From Chryseobacterium sp. BGARF1 (lineage in GTDB: Bacteria > Bacteroidota > Bacteroidia > Flavobacteriales > Weeksellaceae), in the NCBI RefSeq assembly GCF_001677955.1, contig NZ_LELA01000012.1, forward strand, positions 1-64,000: a stretch of DNA of 64,000 nt. Reading direction: 5' to 3'. The notes beneath the pieces are model-generated. The model did not search any database. It was not told the DNA's origin and saw only the letters and a program-made list of their open reading frames with translations. Both the position numbers and the translations under genes were made by a program. Below are positions 27,611-36,421 of this stretch, piece after piece. Within the stretch, counting starts at the first letter, position 1. Each line of letters begins with the position of its first letter.

Positions 27611-28720
27611 ATGAAATTAGGTTTATTATTATTGGCCGCTTTGCCTATTGCTACTTATGCTCAAGACAGTATTTCCCTAAATCCAACAAACGAATATCCC
27701 AATACGTTTTCTTCTGGTTCTGCAAATGTTCAAAAATTTGACAACAAAGCAAGAAGATTCCGAGATTGGTCTGTTTCAGTGGGTGGAGGAGCTGCATTTA
27801 TGGCTACTTCAGACCTTACCTCTTTTTATGGTAAAAAGATAAACTTGGGATACAACAGCTATGTAAGCTTAGACAAACAAATCTCGCACACTTTTGGGTT
27901 AAGCCTTGCTTACCAAAAAGGAGAAACAAACCAAAAAGGGGTACAGTTAGGTCCTCGTGGGAAAACAGCCGGTGTAGGAGAAGCAAAGACAAAATACGAT
28001 CAAATTGCTCTAATAGGAGATGTTAATTTTTCAAATCTTTTAAGAAGAGTTGATAATTATTCACATTACAGATGGGCATTACATGGGTATGGAGGAATTG
28101 GTTTCATGAGTTTCAACACTTCTTTACATGATAATGACGAATTTAGATGGAGCAATTCACCTAAACGAGTGCCTTTATTTATAGAGCAAAAAATGGATAT
28201 TAGTTCATTTTATTATCAAGTGGGTGCAGGTTTAAAATATAATGTTTCAAAACTTATCGATATTGAAGCTAGAGCAATGTACATTATCAGTGGTGATGAT
28301 GAATTCGATGGTGGCGGATGGGCAGGTCCTGCAGATTATGATCTTACCAGTGGTAACTCTAAATACAATATGATCAACGACAAAAGATCAGATAATATGT
28401 TAACTGTTAATTTAGGGGTATCATTTAAATTAGGTAAACAAATGTCTCACTTAGCTTGGCACGATCCTTTACAAGAAGTATATTATAGAACAAATGTGCT
28501 CGACAACACGGCAAATGAGCTTGTAGTATGCGAAAAAGGAGATAATGATAATGACGGTGTTTGTGATGACTGGGACAGAGAATTGAATACTCCTGCAGGA
28601 GCAAGAGTAGATGGTGCTGGTGTAGCATTGGATATGGATCTTGATGGTGTCATCGATTTATATGACAAATGTGTTACGGTTCCTGGGTCACCAGACAATA
28701 ATGGTTGCCCTATCAACTAA
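27611..28720 (+). CDS. OmpA-type outer-membrane protein lacking the OmpA domain
   Basis: 369 aa. Signal peptide (ATYAQ), N-terminal eight-strand barrel (about 45-285), and a calcium-binding thrombospondin type 3-like linker (DNDNDGVCDDWDRELNTPAG, DLDGVIDLYDKCVTVPG). It stops at NNGCPIN, exactly where its neighbour at 28772 continues into the peptidoglycan-binding OmpA domain. The two are clear tandem paralogues (shared TFSSGSANV/I, FSNLLRRVDN, WHDPLQE.YY). The stop is clean with no frameshift, so it may be a functional barrel without a wall anchor. Confidence 0.88.
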   Translation: MKLGLLLLAALPIATYAQDSISLNPTNEYPNTFSSGSANVQKFDNKARRFRDWSVSVGGGAAFMATSDLTSFYGKKINLGYNSYVSLDKQISHTFGLSLAYQKGETNQKGVQLGPRGKTAGVGEAKTKYDQIALIGDVNFSNLLRRVDNYSHYRWALHGYGGIGFMSFNTSLHDNDEFRWSNSPKRVPLFIEQKMDISSFYYQVGAGLKYNVSKLIDIEARAMYIISGDDEFDGGGWAGPADYDLTSGNSKYNMINDKRSDNMLTVNLGVSFKLGKQMSHLAWHDPLQEVYYRTNVLDNTANELVVCEKGDNDNDGVCDDWDRELNTPAGARVDGAGVALDMDLDGVIDLYDKCVTVPGSPDNNGCPIN

Positions 28721-28771
28721 GCATACAATAAAAAACTCATTTAATTAACTAAATAAATAAAAATACATACT

Positions 28772-30220
28772 ATGAAATTAAGTTTAGCAATTATTGCCTT
28801 AGCATTAGCTGTTCCCACAGTGAGCTATGCACAAGATTCAATAGCCGTAGTTTCTACCGACGAATATCCAAATACATTTTCTTCTGGTTCTGCCAACATT
28901 TCACCTTTCACTCAGAAATCTAAAAGATTTAATGATTGGGCTGTGTCATTTGGAGCGGGAGTACCTTTGATACAATCAGCGGATTTAACTTCTATTAAAA
29001 ATGGTAACGGTAAAAATCTTTTCGGTTACTCTGCTTATGTAAGTATCGATAAAGCAATTACTCATGCTTTCGGTCTTAAGGTACAATACGACAGAGGAGA
29101 AACAAGACAAGGTTGGTTTAATACAAAAGACATGGCTCCTGACATGAATGCGGTAGGTGCAAGAACACAATACGACGCAATCTCTTTGTTAGGGGATCTT
29201 AATTTTTCAAATCTTTTAAGAAGAGTTGATAATAAATCTACTTATAGATGGGCACTACACGGATATGCAGGTGTTGGAGTTTTAGCATTTAGAGCGTATC
29301 AGAAAGATGCAACCGGACAAAGATTAATGACAGAAGTTACACCGTTTAAACTTAATGGGCTCTTCGGTCAAGCTGGAGCTGGGGTTAAATTTAAAGTAAA
29401 CAGAAGATTAGACCTTGAAACAAGACTAATGTATGTTTACACAGGTTCTGACGAGTTTGATGGTGGTGGTGCACAATATAGCGCTATTAACCAAAGAGAA
29501 GAACAGGTTTCTGATAATTTCTTCAACGCAACTGTTGGTTTATCTTTAAAATTAGGAAAACATGAATCTCACCTAATGTGGCACGATCCATTGCAGGAGA
29601 TTTATTATAAATTAGATGTTTTGGCGAATAAAAACCAGGATATTGAAGTTTGCAAAAAAGGAGATGCTGATAATGACGGAGTTTGTGACGATTGGGACAG
29701 ACAGCTTGATACTCCTGCCGGGGCAAGAGTTGACGGTGCCGGTGTAGCTCTTGATGCAGATTTAGACGGAGTAATCGACCTTTACGATAAGTGTGTAACA
29801 GTTCCAGGACCAGTAGAAAACCAAGGTTGTCCTTTAACTCCTACTGAACCAAGTGGACCTGTGATAGAAACCGCTACAAATATGGAAGGTATTGAGTTTG
29901 ATTTCAATTCAGACAGAATTTTACCTAACAACACTCCTATTCTTAACAATGCCGTTAATTATATCAACTCTTCAAATGCTACATATACTGTAATTGGAGC
30001 TACTGATACAAAAGGTACAGATGAGTATAACCAAAAATTATCTGAAAGAAGAGCAAACAGTGTGAAAAATTACCTTATCAAAAATGGTGTGGGTAAAGAT
30101 AAAATCAATGCGGTAGGTAGAGGTGAAAAAGACCTTAAATACCCAGAATGTGACCCTGCTGAAAAATGTCCTGAATGGAAAAACAGAGCGAACAGAAGAG
30201 TTTACTTCGAAGCTAAATAA
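28772..30220 (+). CDS. OmpA family outer-membrane protein
   Basis: 482 aa. Signal peptide (VSYAQ), barrel (about 45-280), type 3-like calcium repeats (DADNDGVCDDWDRQLDTPAG, DADLDGVIDLYDKCVTVPG), a Pro-rich hinge, and a complete C-terminal OmpA domain (about 370-482; FDFNSDRILPNNTPILN, and GATDTKGTDEYNQKLSERRA with the Asp and Arg that bind diaminopimelate). It links outer membrane and peptidoglycan. It follows its shorter paralogue by 51 bp and ends before a strong terminator, so both are probably one transcript. Confidence 0.93.
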   Translation: MKLSLAIIALALAVPTVSYAQDSIAVVSTDEYPNTFSSGSANISPFTQKSKRFNDWAVSFGAGVPLIQSADLTSIKNGNGKNLFGYSAYVSIDKAITHAFGLKVQYDRGETRQGWFNTKDMAPDMNAVGARTQYDAISLLGDLNFSNLLRRVDNKSTYRWALHGYAGVGVLAFRAYQKDATGQRLMTEVTPFKLNGLFGQAGAGVKFKVNRRLDLETRLMYVYTGSDEFDGGGAQYSAINQREEQVSDNFFNATVGLSLKLGKHESHLMWHDPLQEIYYKLDVLANKNQDIEVCKKGDADNDGVCDDWDRQLDTPAGARVDGAGVALDADLDGVIDLYDKCVTVPGPVENQGCPLTPTEPSGPVIETATNMEGIEFDFNSDRILPNNTPILNNAVNYINSSNATYTVIGATDTKGTDEYNQKLSERRANSVKNYLIKNGVGKDKINAVGRGEKDLKYPECDPAEKCPEWKNRANRRVYFEAK

Positions 30221-30244
30221 TAAAAAGATTATTATTATAAAATT

Positions 30245-30272
30245 AAAGCCATGCATTGCGTGGCTTTTTTTG
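30245..30272 (+). terminator. Terminator after the OmpA pair
   Basis: AAAGCCATGC and GCGTGGCTTT around a 3-nt loop, then a T run. Confidence 0.9.
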
Positions 30273-30299
30273 TCTCAATACTTTTCTTACATTTACCTT

Positions 30300-32201
30300 A
30301 TGATTTCTCCGCAAGCTTTTAATGAACTTAAAAATAAAACCCTTAAGCATTTTTGGGGATATGATCAATTCAGAGATTCTCAAGAGCCCGTTATTGATTC
30401 TGTTATCAACAGAAAAGACACCTTAGTTCTTCTTCCTACAGGTGCCGGAAAATCATTATGTTATCAGCTTCCTGCTTTATTGCAAGAAGGAACCTGTCTT
30501 GTGATCTCACCTTTATTGGCATTGATGAAAGATCAGGTCAATCAATTAAAATTCAGAGGAATTGAAGCAGAATATCTAAGTTCAGAATTGGATGAGTTTG
30601 ATGCCGAGGTCATTTATAACAGATGTAAAGACGGTTTAACAAAACTTTTATATGTTTCTCCCGAACGACTGACCAATAAACTTTTCCTTCAGCAGTTGGA
30701 AGAAATTCAGCTGTCATTTATTGCGGTGGATGAAGCGCACTGTATTTCAGAATGGGGACAAGATTTCAGACCCAGTTATCAGAATATCAAAGATTTCAGA
30801 AAAAATAATCCTGAAATCCCATGTCTTGCATTAACAGCAACAGCAACTCCTAAAGTTTTAGATGAAATTAAAACTAAGCTTGAACTTAAAGATCCGAAGG
30901 TTTTTCAAAAAAGTTTTAAAAGAGAGAATATTAAACTATTTTCTGAAGAAATTTCAGATAAATATCAAAAGGTTTTTACCATCCTTAAATATGCTAAAGA
31001 ATCAGGGATTATCTATGTGAGAACCCGAAAAGATGCAGAATTACTCACCGAGTTTCTTCACCGACATAAAATTCAGAATGTAGATTATTTCCATGCAGGA
31101 TTATCAACAAAGGAAAAGAATGAAAGACAGAATTTCTGGAATAACAGTGATCAAAATGTATTAATTTCAACCAATGCTTTTGGGATGGGAATCGATAAAG
31201 ACAACGTACGCTTCGTTATTCACTTCTCCCCTTCTCAGTCGATTGAAAATTATTACCAGGAAATTGGCCGTGCCGGAAGAGATGGCAAAAAAAGCTATGC
31301 ATTCATGCTTTGGAACAAGCAGGAAATTTCAAATTTTGATCAAATCTTAAGAAATCAAATACCCAATAAAGCAGAGTTTTTAAAGATCATTTCTTATCTC
31401 TATTCTAAATTTCAGGTGGCAGAATTTGAGCTTCCAGAAAAAGTTTTTCAGTTAAATACTTCAGGAATCCAAAGTTTCACCAAACTTTCAACAGCAAAAA
31501 TAAAAAATGTTCTGAATTTCCTTCACACCCAGGAGATCATTTTTCATAACAGTAACAAAAGCTTATCCTCACTTGAGCTTTTAATTAAGCCTGATGAAAT
31601 CGATCAGCTTCCACAGAAAGATGCTTATTTTATCGAACTACTTTTACGTTCCATTTCAGGAATTACGACACACAAAGTAATGTTCAGCGAGCAGAATGTC
31701 AGCAATAAAATAGGGGTCAGTGTTCATCTAATCAAAGAACGTTTGAAAGAATTACAACAGAAAAATTATTTAGAATATATCGATGGAGCTTTAGCCAGTG
31801 TAAAATTTTTAAAACCACGCGACGAAAGGACCATCAACGGAATCTATTGGAACCTTTTCGAACATATTCAAAAAAACAAAATCCAGAAATGGGAAGAAAT
31901 GAAGTTTTTCATCGAAGACAATCAATACTGTAAAATGAAATTGATACTCTCCTATTTTGGTGAAAAAAACACTAAAAATTGTGGACAATGCACCGTTTGC
32001 GAAAAAAACAAACAATCTATTTTCGGAAAAAATGTTTCTTTGGAAATCATTAAGGTTTTAAATAAAAAACCGGCAACCATTGAAGAAATTTCTATACAGT
32101 TGCAGTTTCAGAGCAAAGAAAATATTTTAGAGAATCTTATCTTCTTACTAGATTCTGGAAAAGTAAAAATGTTGAATTTCCGTACTTACGCATTGACATA
32201 A
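30300..32201 (+). CDS. recQ: ATP-dependent DNA helicase, RecQ family
   Basis: 633 aa from ATG 30300; a longer frame back to 30123 runs through the OmpA gene and the terminator and is rejected. The superfamily 2 motifs are all seen: FRDSQEPVIDS, Walker A LLPTGAGKSLCYQLP, DEAH box AVDEAHCISEWGQDFRPSY, ALTATATP, IIYVRTRKDAE, STNAFGMGIDKDNVRFVIH and YYQEIGRAGRDG. A C-terminal zinc-type cysteine cluster (NCGQCTVCEKN) precedes a last winged-helix-like segment. It unwinds DNA 3'-5' in repair and recombination. Bacteroidota often carry a second, longer RecQ elsewhere. Confidence 0.94.
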   Translation: MISPQAFNELKNKTLKHFWGYDQFRDSQEPVIDSVINRKDTLVLLPTGAGKSLCYQLPALLQEGTCLVISPLLALMKDQVNQLKFRGIEAEYLSSELDEFDAEVIYNRCKDGLTKLLYVSPERLTNKLFLQQLEEIQLSFIAVDEAHCISEWGQDFRPSYQNIKDFRKNNPEIPCLALTATATPKVLDEIKTKLELKDPKVFQKSFKRENIKLFSEEISDKYQKVFTILKYAKESGIIYVRTRKDAELLTEFLHRHKIQNVDYFHAGLSTKEKNERQNFWNNSDQNVLISTNAFGMGIDKDNVRFVIHFSPSQSIENYYQEIGRAGRDGKKSYAFMLWNKQEISNFDQILRNQIPNKAEFLKIISYLYSKFQVAEFELPEKVFQLNTSGIQSFTKLSTAKIKNVLNFLHTQEIIFHNSNKSLSSLELLIKPDEIDQLPQKDAYFIELLLRSISGITTHKVMFSEQNVSNKIGVSVHLIKERLKELQQKNYLEYIDGALASVKFLKPRDERTINGIYWNLFEHIQKNKIQKWEEMKFFIEDNQYCKMKLILSYFGEKNTKNCGQCTVCEKNKQSIFGKNVSLEIIKVLNKKPATIEEISIQLQFQSKENILENLIFLLDSGKVKMLNFRTYALT

Positions 32202-32204
32202 GTC

Positions 32205-32276
32205 ATGAATAATTGGTAATAAGTAATCGCAATTCTAAAATTCATAATTCCGAATTCATCACTTATAACTCAAGAG
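32205..32276. repeat. Imperfect palindrome before fmt
   Basis: Degenerate words (AAGTCATGAATAATTGGTAATAAGTAAT and their partial reverse complements AATTCATCACTTATAAC) form a weak hairpin in the gap. Similar patterns recur at 40865-40930 and 57036-57115. Confidence 0.5.
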
Positions 32277-32279
32277 TTT

Positions 32280-32287
32280 TATCTTTG
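32280..32287 (+). promoter_or_regulatory. -7 element at the fmt start (possible leaderless mRNA)
   Basis: TATCTTTG, an exact TAnnTTTG, ends 4 bp before the fmt ATG at 32292. The next in-frame ATG is far inside conserved sequence, so the start is not in doubt. Confidence 0.55.
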
Positions 32288-32291
32288 CACC

Positions 32292-33239
32292 ATGAAATCA
32301 TTGAAAGTCGTTTTTTTAGGCACTCCAGAGTTTGCAAAGACTGCATTGGAGGCCATTCACCAATCTCATCATGAAGTTGTAGGCGTTGTAACCGTTGCCG
32401 ATAAAGCAAGTGGACGCGGACAAAAGATTAATCAATCTCCAGTAAAAGTTTTTGCAGTAGAAAATAATCTTCCCGTTTTTCAGCCTGAAAAATTGAGAAA
32501 TCCTAAGTTTTTAGACGAATTAAAAAAACTAGATGCTGATGTTTTTGTAGTTGTCGCTTTCAGAATGATGCCTAAAGTTTTGTTTGAAATGCCTAGAATG
32601 GGAACTTTCAACCTTCATGCGTCACTACTTCCAGATTACAGAGGTGCTGCACCAATTAATTATGCGGTAATTAATGGAGAAGAAAAAACAGGGGCAACCA
32701 CGTTCTTTATCAATGAAAAAATTGATGAAGGAAATATCTTGTTACAAGAAGAAATTCCGGTTTTAGAAAATGAAAATGCAGGAAGTCTTCACGACAGATT
32801 AATGGAAATGGGCTCGAAATTGGTGGTAAAAACATTGGATGGATTAGCCGAAAATTCAATTATTGAAAAACCTCAACCTGAAGTTGAACATCCGAAAAAC
32901 GCTTTTAAGATTTTTAAAGAAGACACCAGAATCGATTGGACGAAAACTTCAAAAGAAGTTCACCAGTTTATTTTAGGAATGTCTCCTTACCCTGCAGCTT
33001 TTACTACTTTAAAAATTGGAGAAGATGAAAAGGGATTAAAAATATACAATGGAAAATTCGAAATTTCAGAGCACGAAAAACCTGTCGGAAGTTTAGAGAT
33101 TTCTAAAAATGATTTTAAAATCTATACCAAAGACGGAATGTATTTTCCTTTAGAATTACAATTGGAAGGTAAAAAAAGAATGAATATCAAAGATTTTCTA
33201 AACGGCTTTAGAAATTTCGACGAAATAAAAATGGCTTGA
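32292..33239 (+). CDS. fmt: Methionyl-tRNA formyltransferase
   Basis: 315 aa. Fmt formylates Met on initiator tRNA with 10-formyl-tetrahydrofolate. It begins VVFLGTPEFAKTALEA. The catalytic block is FNLHASLLPDYRGAAPINYAVINGE (Asn, His) and TGATTFFINEKIDEGNILL (Asp). The basic C-terminal oligonucleotide-binding domain starts about residue 205. Its stop codon TGA lies inside the terminator stem that follows. Confidence 0.97.
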   Translation: MKSLKVVFLGTPEFAKTALEAIHQSHHEVVGVVTVADKASGRGQKINQSPVKVFAVENNLPVFQPEKLRNPKFLDELKKLDADVFVVVAFRMMPKVLFEMPRMGTFNLHASLLPDYRGAAPINYAVINGEEKTGATTFFINEKIDEGNILLQEEIPVLENENAGSLHDRLMEMGSKLVVKTLDGLAENSIIEKPQPEVEHPKNAFKIFKEDTRIDWTKTSKEVHQFILGMSPYPAAFTTLKIGEDEKGLKIYNGKFEISEHEKPVGSLEISKNDFKIYTKDGMYFPLELQLEGKKRMNIKDFLNGFRNFDEIKMA

Positions 33240-33262
33240 GTGAATCAAGCCATTTTTTTTAT
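33229..33262 (+). terminator. Terminator overlapping the fmt stop codon
   Basis: AAATGGCTTGA (33229-33239, containing the stop TGA) pairs perfectly with TCAAGCCATTT (33245-33255), followed by a T run. Confidence 0.9.
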
Positions 33263-33268
33263 TTTGAA

Positions 33269-33355
33269 TTGTGAAAAGTTAATTTTGCTTCGCAAGTGAA
33301 TTGAAAACGCAATCAAAAAATTGACAACGAAGTGAATTCACAATTAACATTTCAC
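33269..33355. repeat. Imperfect palindrome after fmt
   Basis: Words AATTGTGAAAAGTTAA ... TTCGCAAGTGAATTG are mirrored by CAACGAAGTGAATTCACAATTAACATTTCAC. Convergent gap between fmt and ribBA. Confidence 0.5.
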
Positions 33356-33357
33356 TT

Positions 33358-34479
33358 TTAAAGTTGAACCATCTCTGTCACCTCAACATCATAACCTCCA
33401 ACCTGAGGTTTTACATTAGGATTTTGAGTAATTACTTTAAATTTATTGATTCCTAAATTCTTCAGAATCTGAGTTCCGATTCCGTAATCTCTGTAGTTAA
33501 ATGCAGCAGTTGGATGCTTTTGCTGACCGTCCTGATAATTTAAAAACTGTTGTAATTTTCTTAGTGTATTTTCAGAATTTGAAACGTTATTGATGAAAAT
33601 AATTGCTCCTTTTCCTGCTTCATTCACCATAGATGTCACTTTTTCCAATAATGGTTTTTCACCGTTATTCAATCTTGTCAACACATCAAAATAAGAATCA
33701 GAAGATTGTACTCTTACCAAAACAGGCTCATCAACAGTCCAAGACCCTTTTGTTAAAGCAAAGTGGATCTGGTCGTTTGAAGTCTCTCTGAACGCACAGA
33801 AATCAAATTCACCATAAGCAGTTTGTACTTTTCTTTCTTCAATTCTTTCGATTAAGTTTCCTTTTTTAAGCTGATAATGGATCAGATCTTCAATAGAAAC
33901 GATTTTCATATCATGCTTCTGAGCAAAAACATGCAGATCCGGCAAACGAGACATAGAACCGTCTTCGTTCATAATTTCACAGATTACACCCCCTTCTTTT
34001 AATCCAGCTAAAGCAGTTAAGTCGATAGCAGCTTCAGTGTGACCTGCTCTTTTCAAAACACCACCTTTTCTTGCACGAAGCGGAAAAATGTGACCTGGAC
34101 GCATAAAATCTGTTGGCTTAGATTTTTCATCCATCAAAGCCAAAATAGTTTTCGCTCTGTCGCTTGCAGAAATTCCGGTAGAAGTTCCGTCACCCAAAAG
34201 GTCAACAGAAACCGTAAATGCAGTTTCTTTAGGATCGCTGCTTCGGCTTACCATCACATCCAAACCTAATTCATCACATCTTTTTTCTGGAAGAGGCATA
34301 CAAATCAATCCTCTACCATGAACTGCCATAAAATTAATTAATGCAGGGGTCGTTAATTCAGCAGCACAAAGAAAATCACCTTCATTTTCTCTGTCTTCAT
34401 CATCTACTACTATGATTATTTTACCATTTTTAAGGTCTTCGATCGCCTCTGGAATAGTATTTAATTTAATATCTGACAT
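33358..34479 (-). CDS. ribB: 3,4-dihydroxy-2-butanone-4-phosphate synthase with degenerate GTP cyclohydrolase II domain
   Basis: 373 aa from ATG 34479; a start at 34500 would fall inside the -7 element. The N-terminal DHBP synthase domain (about 1-205) is intact: VVDDEDRENEGDF with the metal-binding acidic residues, HGRGLICMPL, TGISASDRAKTI and RPGHIFPLRARKGGVLKRAGHTEAAIDL. The C-terminal half (about 215-373) keeps the fold and a YRDYGIGTQIL segment but has a single Cys, so the three zinc-ligand cysteines of GTP cyclohydrolase II are missing. It likely makes only the four-carbon unit of riboflavin, with a separate RibA elsewhere. No FMN riboswitch is seen upstream. Confidence 0.92.
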   Translation of the reverse strand: MSDIKLNTIPEAIEDLKNGKIIIVVDDEDRENEGDFLCAAELTTPALINFMAVHGRGLICMPLPEKRCDELGLDVMVSRSSDPKETAFTVSVDLLGDGTSTGISASDRAKTILALMDEKSKPTDFMRPGHIFPLRARKGGVLKRAGHTEAAIDLTALAGLKEGGVICEIMNEDGSMSRLPDLHVFAQKHDMKIVSIEDLIHYQLKKGNLIERIEERKVQTAYGEFDFCAFRETSNDQIHFALTKGSWTVDEPVLVRVQSSDSYFDVLTRLNNGEKPLLEKVTSMVNEAGKGAIIFINNVSNSENTLRKLQQFLNYQDGQQKHPTAAFNYRDYGIGTQILKNLGINKFKVITQNPNVKPQVGGYDVEVTEMVQL

Positions 34480-34497
34480 TTTTACTTTAAATTTTCG

Positions 34498-34505
34498 CAA
34501 AGATA
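34498..34505 (-). promoter_or_regulatory. -7 element of the ribB gene
   Basis: Minus-strand TATCTTTG, an exact TAnnTTTG, 18 bp before the ATG at 34479. Confidence 0.6.
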
Positions 34506-34814
34506 CTCAATAAAATAAGCATCAACAATTAATATGAGCGGTTTGTTGTTTTCGTTGAATTTAACCACAAAAGTTTTTAACACATGAGTCACATAAGTTT
34601 TAGTTTAAAATATTGAAAACATTTTAGAACACATGAGCTTTGAAAATCAAAGATTTTCATTATATGCTTAATGAAATGGACAAACATTAATTTGAAATGC
34701 AAACTCATTTCATTTTGGAAATCATTCAAATAAGCATTTTTAAAAATCTTCGATTTTTTATCTAATATGTTCTAAAATATTTGCAGTAATTAAAAAATCT
34801 TTGTGACTTATGTG
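34506..34814. repeat. Gene-free interval with a large imperfect inverted repeat
   Basis: No gene is seen. Left words (ACCACAAAAGTTTTTAACACATGAGTCACATAAG, ATTTTAGAACACATGAG, ATGCTTAATGAAATG) are mirrored on the right (CATTTCATTTTGG, CAAATAAGCAT, TTCTAAAATATTTGCAG, CTTTGTGACTTATGTG). The arms could form a hairpin of over 200 nt. Confidence 0.6.
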
Positions 34815-35816
34815 TTATTCAACCAAAGAATCTTTTGCTTTTCTTATTAAACTGTATGATTCTAAACGTTTTTGATGGTCGTAGATATGAGAATTGATCA
34901 TTAATTCATCCACCTGATATTTTTCCTGAAAGTTTTTAATCTGTTCGGCAATTTCATCTTGGTTTCCGATAAAACTGAATTTTAATTTCTGCAAAAGCAT
35001 TGATTTTTCCATTGCTGACCAAACCGTATCCATATCTTCAATCGGCGCTGGAAAAGGCTTCCTGTCATTTCTGATAATATTGATGAACGCCTGAAACAAT
35101 GTCGTAGAAAGAAAATGGGCTTCTTCAGAAGTTTCTGCAGCAATTCCGTTCACACAAGCCAAAACAAAAGGTTTATCTAAATATTTTGAAGGCTCAAAAT
35201 GCTCTCTGTAAATTTTAAAAGCCATATCCATTTGTTCGGGAGCGAAATGTCCTGCAAAAGCATACGGAAGTCCTAATTCTGCGGCCAACCAAGCGCTGTC
35301 TGTGCTGGAACCCAGAATATACATCGGAATATCTAAACCTTCACCGGGAATTGCACGAACCAACGCGTTTGAATTTTCTTTCGAAAAATATTTTTGTAAT
35401 TCTAAGATCTGTCTCGGAAATTGCTCATTGATAATGGCTGGATTTCTTCCCAAAGCTTGAGCTGTTAAACCATCCGTTCCGGGAGCTCTTCCCAAACCAA
35501 GATCAATTCTTCCCGGAAAAAGAGATTCCAAAGTTCCAAATTGTTCGGCAATAACGAGCGAACTGTGATTTGGAAGCATAATTCCTCCTGAACCTACTCT
35601 TATTTTTTTTGTTCCGTTGGCAATGAAACCAATCAGAACTGAAGTTGCGGAACTGGCAATACTTTCCATATTGTGATGTTCGGCAAGCCAGAATCTTTTA
35701 TAGTCTAAATTTTCAGTGTGATTTGCCAAAGACAAACTGTCCTGAAAAGTATCGTGAATGGTTTTCCCCTGTTTTACGGGAGCCAAATCAAGCACGGATA
35801 TATTAAAATTTTTCAT
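34815..35816 (-). CDS. LLM class flavin-dependent oxidoreductase
   Basis: 333 aa, luciferase-like TIM barrel. The family start ISVLDLAPVKQGKT is followed by FWLAEHHNMESIASSATSVLIGFIA, IRVGSGGIMLPNHSSLVIAEQFGTLESLFPGRIDLGLGRAPGTD, and PMYILGSSTDSAWLAAELGLPYAFAGHF. These match the MsnO8-like group. It uses a reduced flavin; the substrate is unknown. A -7 element TAACTTTG lies upstream on the minus strand (about 35840). It is monocistronic. Confidence 0.93.
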   Translation of the reverse strand: MKNFNISVLDLAPVKQGKTIHDTFQDSLSLANHTENLDYKRFWLAEHHNMESIASSATSVLIGFIANGTKKIRVGSGGIMLPNHSSLVIAEQFGTLESLFPGRIDLGLGRAPGTDGLTAQALGRNPAIINEQFPRQILELQKYFSKENSNALVRAIPGEGLDIPMYILGSSTDSAWLAAELGLPYAFAGHFAPEQMDMAFKIYREHFEPSKYLDKPFVLACVNGIAAETSEEAHFLSTTLFQAFINIIRNDRKPFPAPIEDMDTVWSAMEKSMLLQKLKFSFIGNQDEIAEQIKNFQEKYQVDELMINSHIYDHQKRLESYSLIRKAKDSLVE

Positions 35817-36004
35817 TTATTAAATTTAACCAAGCAAAGTTAAGGCTAATAAATCGTATTAGTTACTTTTTGTAATTGATGGAGTTGATTGGTGTGTTGT
35901 GGGAAAAACTATTGGAAAATATTTAATTTCAATAAACAAATCAATGCTTTTTTGTATATTTAAAACTTTAATTTTAAAAACATAACCATACCTTTAAAAC
36001 ATTA

Positions 36005-36352
36005 ATGATGAAGATTTTGAGATTCATTTTCGCTATTCCTTTAGGAATCATCTTTTCAATTTTTGCAAGTATTATATTTGGCTTTTTTATAAAAATCTTT
36101 AATTATTTTAATACAACACTCTATGAGTACTCTGAATGGTTTCCAAAATTTATGGCAGGTATCATATTAGTAGTTGTAACTTATTTTATTGCGCCTTCAA
36201 AAAGAAAAATATTTTTATTTGCATCAATAATTATTGGCATTCTTGCATTTATTTTGAATAAAATATATTTTGATTTATTAGAATTTGCATTTTTAATAGG
36301 TATCCTTCTTGGAACTATAAATATATTTTTAAATCCTGATACTGATCAATAG
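36005..36352 (+). CDS. Small hypothetical membrane protein
   Basis: 115 aa with four hydrophobic segments (about 8-32, 48-64, 70-86 and 93-110). Two ATGs are adjacent (36005 and 36008). No family is recognised. It stands alone, has low GC, and is followed by a terminator shared with the convergent helicase gene, which supports a real gene. Confidence 0.65.
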   Translation: MMKILRFIFAIPLGIIFSIFASIIFGFFIKIFNYFNTTLYEYSEWFPKFMAGIILVVVTYFIAPSKRKIFLFASIIIGILAFILNKIYFDLLEFAFLIGILLGTINIFLNPDTDQ

Positions 36353-36386
36353 AAGTAAACCACCTTACATAACAAAAGAAAGTAAA

Positions 36387-36418
36387 AAAAGGATTCAGTT
36401 TTTACCGAATCCTTTTCT
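36387..36418. terminator. Bidirectional terminator
   Basis: AAAAGGATTC (36387-36396) and GAATCCTTTT (36407-36416), a perfect 10-bp stem between convergent genes. Confidence 0.85.
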
Positions 36419-36421
36419 ATT

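Noticed and set aside
28425..28716. Minus-strand frames antisense to the OmpA paralogues
   Set aside because: They mirror the calcium-repeat coding region; His/Leu-rich products have no plausible start or partner.
30123..30299. N-terminal extension of recQ
   Set aside because: It overlaps the OmpA gene and a strong terminator; the conserved RecQ start fits the ATG at 30300.
34480..34814. FMN riboswitch upstream of the ribB gene
   Set aside because: No conserved RFN stems are seen; the interval is a palindromic repeat region and the leader is only about 10-15 nt.
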